Positions 35,993 through 45,360 of a stretch of 64,000 nucleotides of DNA are shown one piece after another. The notes below the pieces were generated by a model, which ran no database searches, was not told the DNA's origin, and saw nothing but the letters and a program-made list of their open reading frames with translations. Source of the stretch: Rhodococcoides fascians A44A (lineage in GTDB: Bacteria; Actinomycetota; Actinomycetes; Mycobacteriales; Mycobacteriaceae); assembly GCF_000760735.1 (NCBI RefSeq), contig NZ_JMEX01000009.1, forward strand, positions 123,350 through 187,349, written 5' to 3'. Position numbers and translations under genes: made by a program. Position 1 is the stretch's first letter; each line of letters begins with the position of its first letter.

Positions 35993-36370
35993 TCATCGAG
36001 GTCTGAGTGTGGTGACGCCGGACGTCTTATCGAGCTCCGCTGTCATCGCTGCGTTGTCGAGGGTGAGTTGACGGATTGCGTTCGCGTAGATCGCCACTAG
36101 CTTTTTCAGGTCGGAGTTATCGCGCCGCAGTCGAGCGAGATCGTCTGCTGCACTGTCTTTTCGGCTGACCTGTGTCGCTGCCCGACTCTTGTTTTGTTGC
36201 TGGAACCAGGTGATGAGGGCGGGATAGTTCCGGTAGAACGTCGCGTGGGTAATGCCGAGACGGTCCTCTACCGAGGTGACGGTTGCTCGACGCCCCGATG
36301 TTTCGCATTCGGTAAGCACGCCATCCATCGCGGCCTGGACTGCGGCGTCATCGGGGAGTGGTTTCTTCAC
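35993..36370 (-). CDS. DUF6262 protein, TnpC-like accessory of recombinase module 2
   Basis: 125 residues. An HTH-like start (ATVTSVEDRLGITHATFYRNYPALITWFQQQ) and a coiled-coil end (DDLARLRRDNSDLKKLVAIYANAIRQLTLDNAAMTAELDK). ATG 36370 overlaps the upstream recombinase stop. Length, order and shape equal the 20846 protein, but few residues are identical, so the pair is old. TnpC of Tn554 is also about 125 residues. Confidence 0.75.
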   Translation of the reverse strand: MKKPLPDDAAVQAAMDGVLTECETSGRRATVTSVEDRLGITHATFYRNYPALITWFQQQNKSRAATQVSRKDSAADDLARLRRDNSDLKKLVAIYANAIRQLTLDNAAMTAELDKTSGVTTLRPR

Positions 36371-38448
36371 GGTGCTGTGAGTGAAACGTTGTGCTCGTCG
36401 GTGAGGAATTCTGCGATTTCGGATCGTTTGAGTTGGAGGCGGTGACGAACATAGGGGCCCAGACGGACGGTGTCGGAGAGTTCGCGGTCGTAGGACTGCA
36501 GCGCTTCCTTCATCTGCTCGCGGTTGCCGGTGGTCAGTGCTGCGTTGCGGCAGCGCAGTGGTTGGCAGTCCGGCAGTGACGGTCCGTCTCGTCCGTCGCT
36601 TCGTCGGCAGAGCGCGCGGTCGGGGTTGTGGACGCAGGTCACGAATTCGCCTGGGTAGATGTGGGGGTCGTGACGTGCCATGTGGCGTTGCATTCGTTTG
36701 GGGTCGTTGATGACCGTGCCGTCGAATCGAACGTGACGCTCGAATTCAGCGAGCCGTCGTTCTGCCTCGGCGGCGGCGGGTCCGGTCAGACGGTGCAGAT
36801 CCGGGTTGGTGATCAGGTCGGCGAGCTTGTCGCCGCGGGCGATGTCGTCTTCGGCTTCGTCGCGGAACCCCGACTGGGAGGTGCCGGCGTAGCCCTCGAA
36901 CATCTGGACGCGCACGTGGCGATATTGCAGTGCCCCGGCGATGCTCCCGCCGGGGCGTCTCGCGATGTACCAGGCCAGGGTTCGCCGGAACTGTCGGCTG
37001 CTCAGCTTCCATGCCGCGCCATTGACCTCGGGAATCCGATCGCGGTGACCGAGTTTGCTGCTGAATTTGTCGATCCAACTTACGAAGTCGGCCAGGTCGC
37101 GGTTCGTGGCAGCGGTAGATTTCACATGGTTGGGCCGCGGGCTGCCGCTTCTTCTCGAGGTCGGGGGCAGCGCAAACAGGTATTTCTCCGTCGTGGGTTG
37201 CAACCGTTCCAGGACTGCAACTGCCCGTTGTGCAGGCGCGGTAACGACCCAGGTGGCGGCGACCCCGGTGGCCTGTCGTTCACCTTTGAACGCCACTCCG
37301 GTTATCCGGTGCCTTGCGACCTTTCCGGTGTCGTCCCGCCATACCGATACGCATCCTCGCTGTAGGTGTTTGACCTCGCTGTCCCGCATGCCGGAGAGGT
37401 AGATGATCACGATGTAGCAGGCGATGTACAGCATCCTGGTGAGTTCTTCGAGTTCCGCATATCGGATCCGTCCCCGCCAGAGTTGTCCGTCCAACAGTCC
37501 GTCGATCGGTGCCCGCAGGTAGGTGTCGTCGTCGATCCCGAGCTCGGCGACGGCAGCGATGATGACCGCGCCGGCGGGCCGGGTCGGGCCGACGACCGAG
37601 CGGCCGAGATTGGCTTCGCGGCGCAGGTGACTCAAATTCACCGTTCCTTGGTAGGCCGGAAGCGCGCGTCGTTCACCGCGATAGCGAGCTATTACCCGGG
37701 AGATCGCCGCGACGTTGGCCCGTGTGTCTGTCTGCGGCCCTCGGCGATCTTGTCCCGGCGCGGCCGGGGGTCTTTGCAGCGTGTGCCACTCTGCCCCGGC
37801 GCGGAGCACATCGGGTGCGAAATCGTCGACCCATCGCATGGCCCAGACCAGTAGCGGTGCGTGCACCTGCTCGGGTATGCGGGCGGTCTCGTTCTCGTGT
37901 CCGTGCTGGGAGTGTCCGGACCGGGGTGTATCGAGGGCGGCGGCCGGATCGAAGGTCAAAGGATCATCGAGGTGTGCACGGCAGAGCCACAGCAGCTGAA
38001 AGGCCCGCGGAAGGTGCGCTCTGCTTCCGTCGGTGAGGCGGAGCTCGTGCACATGCTGCTTGAAGGCCCGTAGGTCGTCGCGCGTGATCGCGGAGATCGA
38101 GCGTAGGCCACGGTTGTCGACCCAGCGCAGGACCGCACCCACTTGCCCGGACAGGTTTGCGACCGTGTCGATCGCCTTGATGCGTTCGCACCCGCGAGGA
38201 CGATCCGCCCGGAGCAATGCGTAAGTAACCTGTTTCGCGACCTCGCGAAAACTCTTAGGAACATTGGTGAAGTCGATGGATATCTGCTTCTGGTGTTGTT
38301 GTCGCTGTGCGGGTCCCAGCCTCCACACCGTGTCCGAAAAGCGTGCCGTGTCTTCGAGTACCGCGCCCGGTCGCAAAGTTCGGTCCCCGAGCACCAGCGT
38401 TTCGGCAGATATCCGTGCTGGCCCGGGGTGGGGTGCTGGCAAGCTCAT
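36367..38448 (-). CDS. Large tyrosine recombinase, third gene of module 2
   Basis: 693 residues. Catalytic boxes: Arg in LSGMRDSEVKHLQRGCVSV, the second box SSRQFRRTLAWYIARRPGG, and YRHVRVQMFEGYAGTSQSG with the probable nucleophile Tyr. A Cys cluster follows (CVHNPDRALCRRSDG and DCQPLRCRNAALTTGN) as in the module 1 paralogue. ATG 38448 overlaps the stop of the previous gene. The N-terminal ~300 residues are diverged from module 1, which could mean a different target site, since that part normally contacts DNA. Confidence 0.85.
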   Translation of the reverse strand: MSLPAPHPGPARISAETLVLGDRTLRPGAVLEDTARFSDTVWRLGPAQRQQHQKQISIDFTNVPKSFREVAKQVTYALLRADRPRGCERIKAIDTVANLSGQVGAVLRWVDNRGLRSISAITRDDLRAFKQHVHELRLTDGSRAHLPRAFQLLWLCRAHLDDPLTFDPAAALDTPRSGHSQHGHENETARIPEQVHAPLLVWAMRWVDDFAPDVLRAGAEWHTLQRPPAAPGQDRRGPQTDTRANVAAISRVIARYRGERRALPAYQGTVNLSHLRREANLGRSVVGPTRPAGAVIIAAVAELGIDDDTYLRAPIDGLLDGQLWRGRIRYAELEELTRMLYIACYIVIIYLSGMRDSEVKHLQRGCVSVWRDDTGKVARHRITGVAFKGERQATGVAATWVVTAPAQRAVAVLERLQPTTEKYLFALPPTSRRSGSPRPNHVKSTAATNRDLADFVSWIDKFSSKLGHRDRIPEVNGAAWKLSSRQFRRTLAWYIARRPGGSIAGALQYRHVRVQMFEGYAGTSQSGFRDEAEDDIARGDKLADLITNPDLHRLTGPAAAEAERRLAEFERHVRFDGTVINDPKRMQRHMARHDPHIYPGEFVTCVHNPDRALCRRSDGRDGPSLPDCQPLRCRNAALTTGNREQMKEALQSYDRELSDTVRLGPYVRHRLQLKRSEIAEFLTDEHNVSLTAP

Positions 38449-40412
38449 GCGAGTTCCTTCAATCCGTCGAGCAGGTCGGCGGGTAGGTCGTCAGGTTTCG
38501 CGGCGCGGGCCTGTTCCTGTTGCGCATCAGTAAATTTGGGAAGTATCAGGCGGGTGATGATCAGCCAAGTGACGCCGTGCCGACCACACCAATCGTCGAT
38601 GTCGCGTTGGTCGAGATCACGTTGAAGCCAGTCGAGCAACGAGAAAAGGTGGGGGAGGTGGCGTTCGGTGACCAACGCGTTCGGGCAGCGCAGGCAGGTC
38701 AGGAAGGACACCCCACACACTCCGCCGCCGCTGAATGGGCTGTGCTCGAAGTCCAGACACGAACTCACCAAGGTGTCCAGTTCGCCGTCGACTGCGCGCC
38801 GGATCTGATCGACCGAAACACCCAGTCCGGCGGCGGTGCCAGTTGGATCCGACACGAATGCAGCCGCCCCAGTGGGTCCGAGAATTCTCCCACGGAAGGC
38901 ATGAGCATTGTGTTCTGCCTCGTGGAGTGCTTCGGTGAGTACCTCATCGGCCCAGTCACGCACCCTAGGATCGCTACGCAGGTAGTGCAGAAATGACACA
39001 TCCGGCGTGTTCGTTCTCGACGCAGACCTGAGATGCCCTCCGACAGCGCGTGTTCGACGCACTTCCACCGTGGTTTTCAGACGGTTCATCGACAACACCA
39101 ACGGTTCCGCCCCCGGACCATTGCCGTCGGCTGTCAGACCATGCTGCGCAACCCACTTGCGATGCTCGAGCCATCGGCCAACCTGCAGATCGAAAGGGTC
39201 GATGTGACCGTTGGCTGCCGAGCGCGTCCGGATGAAGTCCGCTGTTCCTCGCATGTTGTCACGTGTCCAAATGGACCACACCCGTCGGCTACCGCTGAAT
39301 GCTCTGCTACTGCTGGTCAACTCGTGGAGCAGTAGGAAGAAGCCGCCGGGGGTGTGCAGTCCGGAGTCGTTCGGGCCGCCCTCCCAGTGCACTGTTTCGC
39401 AGGTACGAGCCTTTCCTCGCCGGCGCTTGATCACGTTGACCGCTACCGCGCGATCCTCCAGAACGCGGTGCTCGGGCGAAAGCTCCTTGATTGTTTCGCT
39501 GTTACGGCCACTGAGTCCGACGCCCAGCACGAGCAGGGGCAGCACGTCGCGGGTCGTGAGAAATAGTTGACCGGCCTTCGTCAGCCATCCGGCCAGGTCG
39601 GTGACAGATCCGGAGACAGTGCTCGGGCGTTGCGGTGGTGTGACGGCACCGGTGCTCGCCATCTCCGCCAGATGCGCGGCTCGCTCGCGTTCTGCCGCTG
39701 AAAGCGTGTGCGGCTGCAGCTCGAACACGGACAGCAATCGCCGCGACGACCGCAGCCGCCCGCGAAGGGCAGCGACGTCCGAACGTGCCGCTGCCATGAT
39801 CGCCATGAACTCGCGGTCCGAGTATCCGGGAGCCGCGCCGGCCCCGGGTCGGTGAGGTTCATGGAAGTCACCCGGTCGCGCTACGTATTCTGCGACCTCC
39901 CAGTGCAATCGGGTGACCGGCAGGTGGCGAAGTATCAGTTTCACTGCAGCCATCTGTTGGGTCACGCGCGTCGCAGTGGTTCTTTTGAGCTGCAGTGCGC
40001 GATAGTGCTCGAGATTCGCCACCGTCACTCGGTCCAAACAGACAGGCGGCTGTGGGAGATCGCCGAGGAACCTCAGGAAACGCTGCAGAGTGATCCACCC
40101 GTTGTCGGCACCCGAACGGGTGCGCACCTGACCCACCGGCCCGATTCGAGCCGCCCATGCGACAGCCAGATCGGCGTGAAGCTCAGGGCAGGGCAACCGC
40201 GCGAACGAATAGTGCGCTGTCCTGTTGTCCTCGCCGTAGAACCGCACAACCGGCGGGTCGCCTGCTGATTGCTCGGTGACATCGGGCTGGTAGTAGCCAT
40301 CTGGATGCGGTGCCACGTGATGCAGTCCCGCACGGCGCACTTGGCCGTTGATCGGCTCAGACAACGCAATTGTCCGCGCAGGATAAGTCGGGGTCGACTC
40401 GCTTCTCGACAA
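38445..40412 (-). CDS. Tyrosine recombinase-like protein, second gene of module 2
   Basis: 655 residues from a TTG at 40412; a TTG at 40364, only a few bases before the previous stop, is also possible. Features are GVGLSGRNSETIKELSPEHRVL and VEVRRTRAVGGHLRSASRTNTPDVSFLHYLRSD in the catalytic half, then a Cys cluster CGVSFLTCLRCPNALVT that resembles a zinc knuckle. It is the paralogue of the 602-residue protein in module 1. The overlap with the first recombinase gene indicates joint synthesis. Confidence 0.82.
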   Translation of the reverse strand: MSRSESTPTYPARTIALSEPINGQVRRAGLHHVAPHPDGYYQPDVTEQSAGDPPVVRFYGEDNRTAHYSFARLPCPELHADLAVAWAARIGPVGQVRTRSGADNGWITLQRFLRFLGDLPQPPVCLDRVTVANLEHYRALQLKRTTATRVTQQMAAVKLILRHLPVTRLHWEVAEYVARPGDFHEPHRPGAGAAPGYSDREFMAIMAAARSDVAALRGRLRSSRRLLSVFELQPHTLSAAERERAAHLAEMASTGAVTPPQRPSTVSGSVTDLAGWLTKAGQLFLTTRDVLPLLVLGVGLSGRNSETIKELSPEHRVLEDRAVAVNVIKRRRGKARTCETVHWEGGPNDSGLHTPGGFFLLLHELTSSSRAFSGSRRVWSIWTRDNMRGTADFIRTRSAANGHIDPFDLQVGRWLEHRKWVAQHGLTADGNGPGAEPLVLSMNRLKTTVEVRRTRAVGGHLRSASRTNTPDVSFLHYLRSDPRVRDWADEVLTEALHEAEHNAHAFRGRILGPTGAAAFVSDPTGTAAGLGVSVDQIRRAVDGELDTLVSSCLDFEHSPFSGGGVCGVSFLTCLRCPNALVTERHLPHLFSLLDWLQRDLDQRDIDDWCGRHGVTWLIITRLILPKFTDAQQEQARAAKPDDLPADLLDGLKELA

Positions 40413-41838
40413 CGGTGGGCTCCCACCCGTCGGGGACCAACGCCACGCGCGTCTCCATCTCCAATTCCGAGAGGGTGTGCAGGTAGATCTGTGTCGTCTC
40501 GATCGAGCGATGCCCCAATCGAATGCGGATCCAGTTCAGCGGGTCGCCGAACACACGTTGGTACGTCTCGCGCTGAGGTCCCGACATCGGTGTCAGCTCC
40601 TTGATATGCCCGCGCCACAGTTGTTCGAGAGTGATCACGGCAAACGAATGCCGAAGCATGTGCGGATGACACCGGATCGGGACCTCGCGGCGCACACAGC
40701 GGCGGTTTGCTGTCTTGAACACTTCCTGCCACGCGGACGGCTTGCTCGGAAGACCGTCCTCGTTGATCCACAGGGCAATTGGCTCCAAGCCCTCGCGGCA
40801 CTCGATGAAAGTACGGCGCCGCTCGTCGTGGGTGAGCTTGGCAGCGTCGACCCGTTCGCCGCCGATTCGAACGAACGGCCGAAGCCGATTGGCAACGATC
40901 AGCGGACTCCGAATCTGCTCGTACGCGCCGTTCGCCTGGGCCATCTCGATGGCTTCCGCCCGCTCTATCGCGATGTAGTTCCATACCTCGGTCAACGTCG
41001 ACATCGGGAAGTAGATGTGGCGGGCCGATCCACCCTTGGCGATACTCCGCGGAAGCCACGATCGAACGTTCAACGTGCCCGCTACTGGGTGAGGGAATTC
41101 GAACACACTCAAGCTTGTCTGCTCGGACAACCGTAAACCGGTGCGAATCATCAGGTCGCAATAAGCCCCGTTCCGTGAGGCAAACCGTCCGCGGAACGCC
41201 GGATCCGGCAACCCTGCCATGTCGAAACCTCGGACACCTATATCGCGCCACCGCCGATACGTGGCCGGTGGGAGCCACGCGACGTCATTGACTCGGCCCC
41301 TGTGCGATGACTCTGCCGGTGTTTGACCGCGGGGTCTCCGTGGATCTCGGCTGCGAGATAGGCGCTGCACGAACGGGTTACATGCGGCGTGCCCGCGTAC
41401 GACTGCCCAGCGATAGAACTGGTTCACCGTCGCTACCTCACGGTCCCACGTCGTAGCTTCTACTCGTGCGCCCGCCGGGTCGAGCAATCGCCAATGCTTG
41501 TACGCATCACGATCGCCTGGCGTTGCATCAGTCCATGATCTCTGGGATCGGTTGTCCCATAGGAATTTCAGGAACCGTTTCAGGTCGTACGCATACGCTG
41601 CCTGGGTGGTCGGCGGTGCGTTGATCAACTCCGTGGTGAAAAAGTCGTTCAGGCGTACGTCGTATCGTCCGGACGGATCGATCAGGTACGGAGTGCCATC
41701 CGGCGTTTTGCCGGTGTGAGGCAATCTGTCGAGATCCTCCGATTCAGCCCCCGGGTCGTTCACTGACCGAGGTATAGGCAACTGCTGACGAGTGAAAAAC
41801 AGTCGCCAGCCCAATACGCCGGAACCCCCCGAATGCAC
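40357..41838 (-). CDS. Tyrosine recombinase/integrase, first gene of module 2 (TnpA-like)
   Basis: 493 residues. All catalytic boxes are intact: Arg in IRTGLRLSEQTSL, HxxR in HPHMLRHSFAVITLEQL, and RIRLGHRSIETTQIYLHTL with His and the Tyr nucleophile. The core-binding domain starts around TQAAYAYDLKRFLKFLWDN. The start given is the longest; the first ~25 residues may not be translated. It would cut and join at the element ends, with the two larger partners. Compared with module 1, the spacing between the boxes is kept exactly. Confidence 0.9.
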   Translation of the reverse strand: MHSGGSGVLGWRLFFTRQQLPIPRSVNDPGAESEDLDRLPHTGKTPDGTPYLIDPSGRYDVRLNDFFTTELINAPPTTQAAYAYDLKRFLKFLWDNRSQRSWTDATPGDRDAYKHWRLLDPAGARVEATTWDREVATVNQFYRWAVVRGHAACNPFVQRLSRSRDPRRPRGQTPAESSHRGRVNDVAWLPPATYRRWRDIGVRGFDMAGLPDPAFRGRFASRNGAYCDLMIRTGLRLSEQTSLSVFEFPHPVAGTLNVRSWLPRSIAKGGSARHIYFPMSTLTEVWNYIAIERAEAIEMAQANGAYEQIRSPLIVANRLRPFVRIGGERVDAAKLTHDERRRTFIECREGLEPIALWINEDGLPSKPSAWQEVFKTANRRCVRREVPIRCHPHMLRHSFAVITLEQLWRGHIKELTPMSGPQRETYQRVFGDPLNWIRIRLGHRSIETTQIYLHTLSELEMETRVALVPDGWEPTVVEKRVDPDLSCADNCVV

Positions 41839-41968
41839 AGCCGCAAGCTATCACCGATACCTGCGGACAAAGTTCAGAACCGCATAACGCCTCGATCACC
41901 AATGGTGCCCCGCCGACGCCGCCCAGCCCGTCGAGTAGCTACCGGAGCGGGGTGTTCGGGCTGGCCGA

Positions 41969-43873
41969 TCAGTCTTGTTCTGTAATCGGTGTTTTCCGAT
42001 GGGCAAGTGCGTTACTCATCAACGCATCCATCCATTCCCGTGTCATGTCCAAGCCTGAGTGGTTTTCCAGCAGTTCAGCGGCGGTAGCCGCCACCTTCTG
42101 TGAGAATAGAGCCAGAATGCTGATTGACTCGTGCGCCACCAGAGTCGTCACCACATTCAGTGCGTCACCACGCGCGCGTTGCAAGGCGTACGGCTCGTGA
42201 GCGTCGAGCTGCAAGTCCTTCAGGAGCTCTCTTGCGCCTTCCCAGTTAGGCTTTTTGTGGGCGTGCGCGTATGCGCCCAATACTCGATTCCAAGCCGACA
42301 GTCGACTCCACCCGGCGGTCTCTATCCACCGCTGGGGCTTGTTGTGTACGGATTTTTCAAGGCGCTGCGCTTTCTCCGGTTTCGTCCGGTGGACTCTTGA
42401 TCGAGCGATTTGTTCGAGCGTGCATCGAAGCGAGGCCATCGCCCGGTCGTCGTCTTCCAACCACAGCCAGTATGCGGACCGCAACGTCGACGACACCAGA
42501 GCCAGTGGAGTCGATGCTGCTGGTAGCAGAGGACCGTTGCGTGTCCACAGAGCAGCAAGAGCTGCCAACTCGGCAACCACGATGTAGTTCGTCCCGCGCG
42601 AGGCCACCGAGTCAATGTTGAAATCGTCGCCTAGTTCGTCTCGCTCGGCGGCGAGGGCTCGTAGCGCAAACGATGCACTCGCCTGGCGATGAGCGCCGAA
42701 GGCTAAAGTCGCAAGCTCGTCGTCCCGATACAAGCGACCTGCGGGCCGATGATTCCAGGCCAGCGACTCGTACGTGGATCGTTGATCGTCTAGGTAGCGA
42801 ACAAACACCGGCAAGAGGCCTTCATCGGGCGACAATGGCATGACTGTAGGCAATCTCGGCAGTACGAACGATGCCGAATAAGGGAGGGCATCATCTGGTG
42901 GTTCTTCACACGCGACGTCAGCCGACGGCCGTACGGCAAGGTTGATACTTGCTATCAACGTCACGGCGTCCTCGGGATCGCCCTGCCGATACAGGCCAGC
43001 AGCCGTCATGTACTGGATCTGGGTAAGGCTCAAGCTCAACGCGTCCGCTATGCAGTCCACCGCGCCGTATACGACACTTGGTACATCGAATCTGCTCAGG
43101 AGCGCGGCCGACTCCCACCACATGGCTTCCTCGAAGAGTCGCGCATGCATTATTTCGCTGAGAACGCCGTAGACGACGGCTGGGCATACTTCACGTCCGT
43201 TCGCCAGGACGACGTGCTTATGAGGTGCGGTTGGCTCCTCTGTGCTTGCGGAGCTGTCGTCGCCCTCGATATCTTGCGCAGTAGTCGGGTCTGCGTCGCC
43301 CTCGATGTTGGATGATTCCGGCGGTGCGCCAGGATTTGGCATGCGCTCGGCGTATGCGGTCCACGCACGCGCGATGAAGTCCTCCACTTTTTCAGACGGA
43401 TGTTGCTCGACTCCGACGACAGGTGCCATGACCGCAGTCCATCGTTCGAGTTGTTGTCGGGCGATCGTGGCAGCGGCCACCACTTGTCCTGCGAGAAGCA
43501 GTCGGGTGGCCGCGACGCAGCTGTCCACTCCCCAACCGAGGTCGTGAGGCCATTTGCCATAATAGGCTGACGGTGCGCGATCCAAAGTGAGGTTCAGCTT
43601 GCGATGCGCGATATCCAGTATTGCTATCGGTGCCAGAAAAAGGATTGCTTCGAATCGGAATCCATCCGGCAGCTTCTCCGTGTTCTTCATCCTGACGTTG
43701 TGGCGCGCAATCAGAGTCTCGGCCAATCGATCGGGTCCAGATCCGCACATGCGCTCGTAATCGCGCACTTTGGTGCCGACTCGCCGTCCACGGTCATCTT
43801 TGCGCTTCGCTTTGCGTTCTGCGCTGCTCAGATGGTCCATATCGCCAGGCGACGGAATGCTTGCTCTGTCCAT
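41969..43873 (-). CDS. Large hypothetical protein
   Basis: 634 residues, family not recognised. A basic start (SSAERKAKRKDDRGRRVGTKVRDYERM) leads to a mostly helical protein (for example VAATRLLLAGQVVAAATIARQQLERW), with an acidic low-complexity insert around residues 190-225 (IEGDADPTTAQDIEGDDSSAST). Repeated helical pairs could form a TPR-like or HEAT-like scaffold. No catalytic motif or membrane segment is seen. It lies just outside the presumed end of recombinase module 2, on the same strand. Moderate codon bias supports real coding. Confidence 0.6.
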   Translation of the reverse strand: MDRASIPSPGDMDHLSSAERKAKRKDDRGRRVGTKVRDYERMCGSGPDRLAETLIARHNVRMKNTEKLPDGFRFEAILFLAPIAILDIAHRKLNLTLDRAPSAYYGKWPHDLGWGVDSCVAATRLLLAGQVVAAATIARQQLERWTAVMAPVVGVEQHPSEKVEDFIARAWTAYAERMPNPGAPPESSNIEGDADPTTAQDIEGDDSSASTEEPTAPHKHVVLANGREVCPAVVYGVLSEIMHARLFEEAMWWESAALLSRFDVPSVVYGAVDCIADALSLSLTQIQYMTAAGLYRQGDPEDAVTLIASINLAVRPSADVACEEPPDDALPYSASFVLPRLPTVMPLSPDEGLLPVFVRYLDDQRSTYESLAWNHRPAGRLYRDDELATLAFGAHRQASASFALRALAAERDELGDDFNIDSVASRGTNYIVVAELAALAALWTRNGPLLPAASTPLALVSSTLRSAYWLWLEDDDRAMASLRCTLEQIARSRVHRTKPEKAQRLEKSVHNKPQRWIETAGWSRLSAWNRVLGAYAHAHKKPNWEGARELLKDLQLDAHEPYALQRARGDALNVVTTLVAHESISILALFSQKVAATAAELLENHSGLDMTREWMDALMSNALAHRKTPITEQD

Positions 43874-44241
43874 TCGTGCAGCCTACGAGGTCGAGCAATG
43901 CTAGGTCGCCGAATGCAGTCAGCCAGCTGTAGAGTGGTCCCAGCATGCACGACGCCTCCGGGGTGATTGAGGCGAGGTCTTGAATCGTTTTGGCCGGTGA
44001 TCCGGGAAGTGCTATCGCAGGTATCGAAGCGGTCAATTCCGTAAGGTCTGCCGGGCAGCGGCGCGGCAGAATTGATGCGACAATAGGACTACTTAAAGTA
44101 TCTGCCTTCTACTCTTCGCAGAGTTCGTTCTCATCGTTTGGAGGAATGGGTTGCTCAAGCGAAAAGGTGAATTACCTGCTATAATTGGTGGATGCCGGAA
44201 AAGCATCGGTAAATCTATTGAATGGAGGATCTATTTGAATC
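43874..44241. other. AT-rich intergenic stretch with a possible promoter
   Basis: 368 bases that become clearly richer in A/T than the rest of the window from about 44080. TATAAT at 44180-44185 is a possible -10 box for the small peptide gene; no good -35 is seen at the right distance. No other gene supported. Confidence 0.45.
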
Positions 44242-44382
44242 ATGATAGATAAATTATACACCTTAGCGGCGATCATTGTTGCCGTGACAGAAGTAATTAA
44301 GGCAACAACGGGATTGGTTGTAGCAGCGTCTACATTGATCCCTTCGATATTAATGTTGATTTGCATTATTGCGGCGCTTTAA
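44242..44382 (+). CDS. Small hydrophobic peptide, toxin- or bacteriocin-like
   Basis: 46 residues, almost entirely hydrophobic: MIDKLYTLAAIIVAVTEV, then a central IKATTGLVVAASTLIPSI and an ending LMLICIIAAL. Two membrane-spanning segments, or one long amphipathic helix, are possible. GGAGGA lies 12 bases before the ATG, which is the only in-frame start because a stop lies just upstream. A hairpin with a T-run follows 12 bases after the stop, so it is a complete small transcription unit. Low GC against its surroundings suggests transfer. It could be a type I toxin, a leaderless bacteriocin or a holin-like peptide. I cannot choose between these. Confidence 0.6.
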   Translation: MIDKLYTLAAIIVAVTEVIKATTGLVVAASTLIPSILMLICIIAAL

Positions 44383-44393
44383 TCGATGGAAAG

Positions 44394-44424
44394 ACCCGTC
44401 ACTCGACCTAGGGTGGCGGGTTTT
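44394..44424 (+). terminator. Intrinsic terminator after the small peptide gene
   Basis: ACCCGTCACTC pairs with GGGTGGCGGGT (one G-U and one mismatch) around a seven-base loop and is followed by TTTT. It ends the transcript of the 46-residue peptide. Confidence 0.75.
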
Positions 44425-44625
44425 CTGTATCTGTAATGTCGGTTTTCATGGTCGTGTTTTCGTTTCGGTCGGTCAGTGGTTAAGAATGCTGGTCGTGGCG
44501 ACTTCGGCCAAGACGTCAATCCTGACAGACAGAATAGGCCTCTAAAATTCCAAATCCCACGCACGTTACAGCGTTCCGAGCAGTTCCATCCAGGGATAAA
44601 GCCGAGAGGTCAACCGGCCGGTGAA

Positions 44626-45360
44626 CTAGCGAGTTCCTGAACGGGTAGTCGAACTGGAGTAGTTTGCGATACGTTGGGTCAGCTGTTCTGCGACCGCCTC
44701 GGTGGAGGCGGGGTTCTGTCCGGTGATGAGCGTGTCGGTGATTTCGATGTGCTGCTGCCACGGGTGTCCTGCGGTGTACGTGCCGCCCCGGCGCTGGATT
44801 TCCTGCTCGACGGTGAAGGGGAGCGTGCCGAGCAGTCCTACATCGGCTTCCTCTTGGTCCGAGAAACTCGTCATCGTCAGGGCTGCATACGGCCACGTTG
44901 CTCCGGATGCTGTGTCGGCAAGCAACGCCGCAGTTCCATGGCAGACCGTCGCGATCGGGGTCCCCTCCCGTCGGAGCGCGCGGAGAAACTCTCCAACGTG
45001 AGAGTTCTTGTGCAGGTCCACCACTGGCCCGTAGCCGCCGGGCACAAAGATCCCGTCGACGGTAGAGGGGTCAACCGTTTCGAGCGCGGCCGGCGCGCGC
45101 AAATTTTCGCTCAGACCGGATAGGTACGTTCTGTACCCGTCAGGGTCTGGGCTGTGAGGGGCGTGCATGCTGTCGGGCTCGACGTGCGCAGCGCCGCCGC
45201 CGGGTGTCGCGATGATCGTCCGTATGTTTGCGGCCGTGAAGATTCGATGGGCTGTGATGAACTCTTCGGCCCAGAAGCCGCATGGTTGAGTGGAGCCGTC
45301 ATTGAGCGTCAGAATGTGGGCTTCGGACAGCAGGATCGTGATGGTCGACGTTGGTGTCAC
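44626..45360 (-). CDS. DJ-1/PfpI family protein (Hsp31-like)
   Basis: 244 residues from GTG 45360, which overlaps the stop of the dioxygenase gene (GTGA). The fold is the class I glutamine amidotransferase-like DJ-1 type, with the nucleophile elbow ATVCHGTAALL (Cys) and VDGIFVPGGYGPVVDL as the oxyanion/Glu segment. LNDGSTQPCGFWAEEF near the start resembles Hsp31-type glyoxalase III/chaperones, which detoxify 2-oxoaldehydes. In this operon it may clear a reactive product of the neighbouring dioxygenase or decarboxylase. It is the last gene of a leftward operon with no gap from 49949. Confidence 0.87.
   Translation of the reverse strand: MTPTSTITILLSEAHILTLNDGSTQPCGFWAEEFITAHRIFTAANIRTIIATPGGGAAHVEPDSMHAPHSPDPDGYRTYLSGLSENLRAPAALETVDPSTVDGIFVPGGYGPVVDLHKNSHVGEFLRALRREGTPIATVCHGTAALLADTASGATWPYAALTMTSFSDQEEADVGLLGTLPFTVEQEIQRRGGTYTAGHPWQQHIEITDTLITGQNPASTEAVAEQLTQRIANYSSSTTRSGTR

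Larger units (their letters stand above)
35993..41838 (-). mobile_element. Four-gene recombinase module 2
   Basis: Same gene order, orientation and overlap pattern as module 1 (493-, ~655-, 693- and 125-residue products) but diverged throughout, so these are related elements rather than a recent duplication. The right end probably lies between 41839 and 41968, before the hypothetical gene. The left end is not defined; the glycosyltransferase and two-component genes may be its cargo. The 289 bases between the GT4 gene and this module (35704-35992) hold no supported gene. Confidence 0.8.

Noticed and set aside
35773-36006. Possible 77-residue gene before DUF6262 of module 2
   Set aside because: Overlaps the end of the opposite gene, has no ribosome site and no recognisable motif.
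40073-41278. 401-codon minus-strand frame over recombinase module 2
   Set aside because: Out-of-frame shadow of two recombinase genes with intact catalytic boxes.
26719-41890. Similar AAGTTTCAAAATTCCG and AAAGTTCAGAACCG stretches upstream of both first recombinases as element ends
   Set aside because: Similarity is too short and gapped to tell from chance without empty-site comparison.
44172-44366. 64-codon minus-strand frame over the small hydrophobic peptide
   Set aside because: The plus-strand peptide has a ribosome site and terminator; this one has neither.
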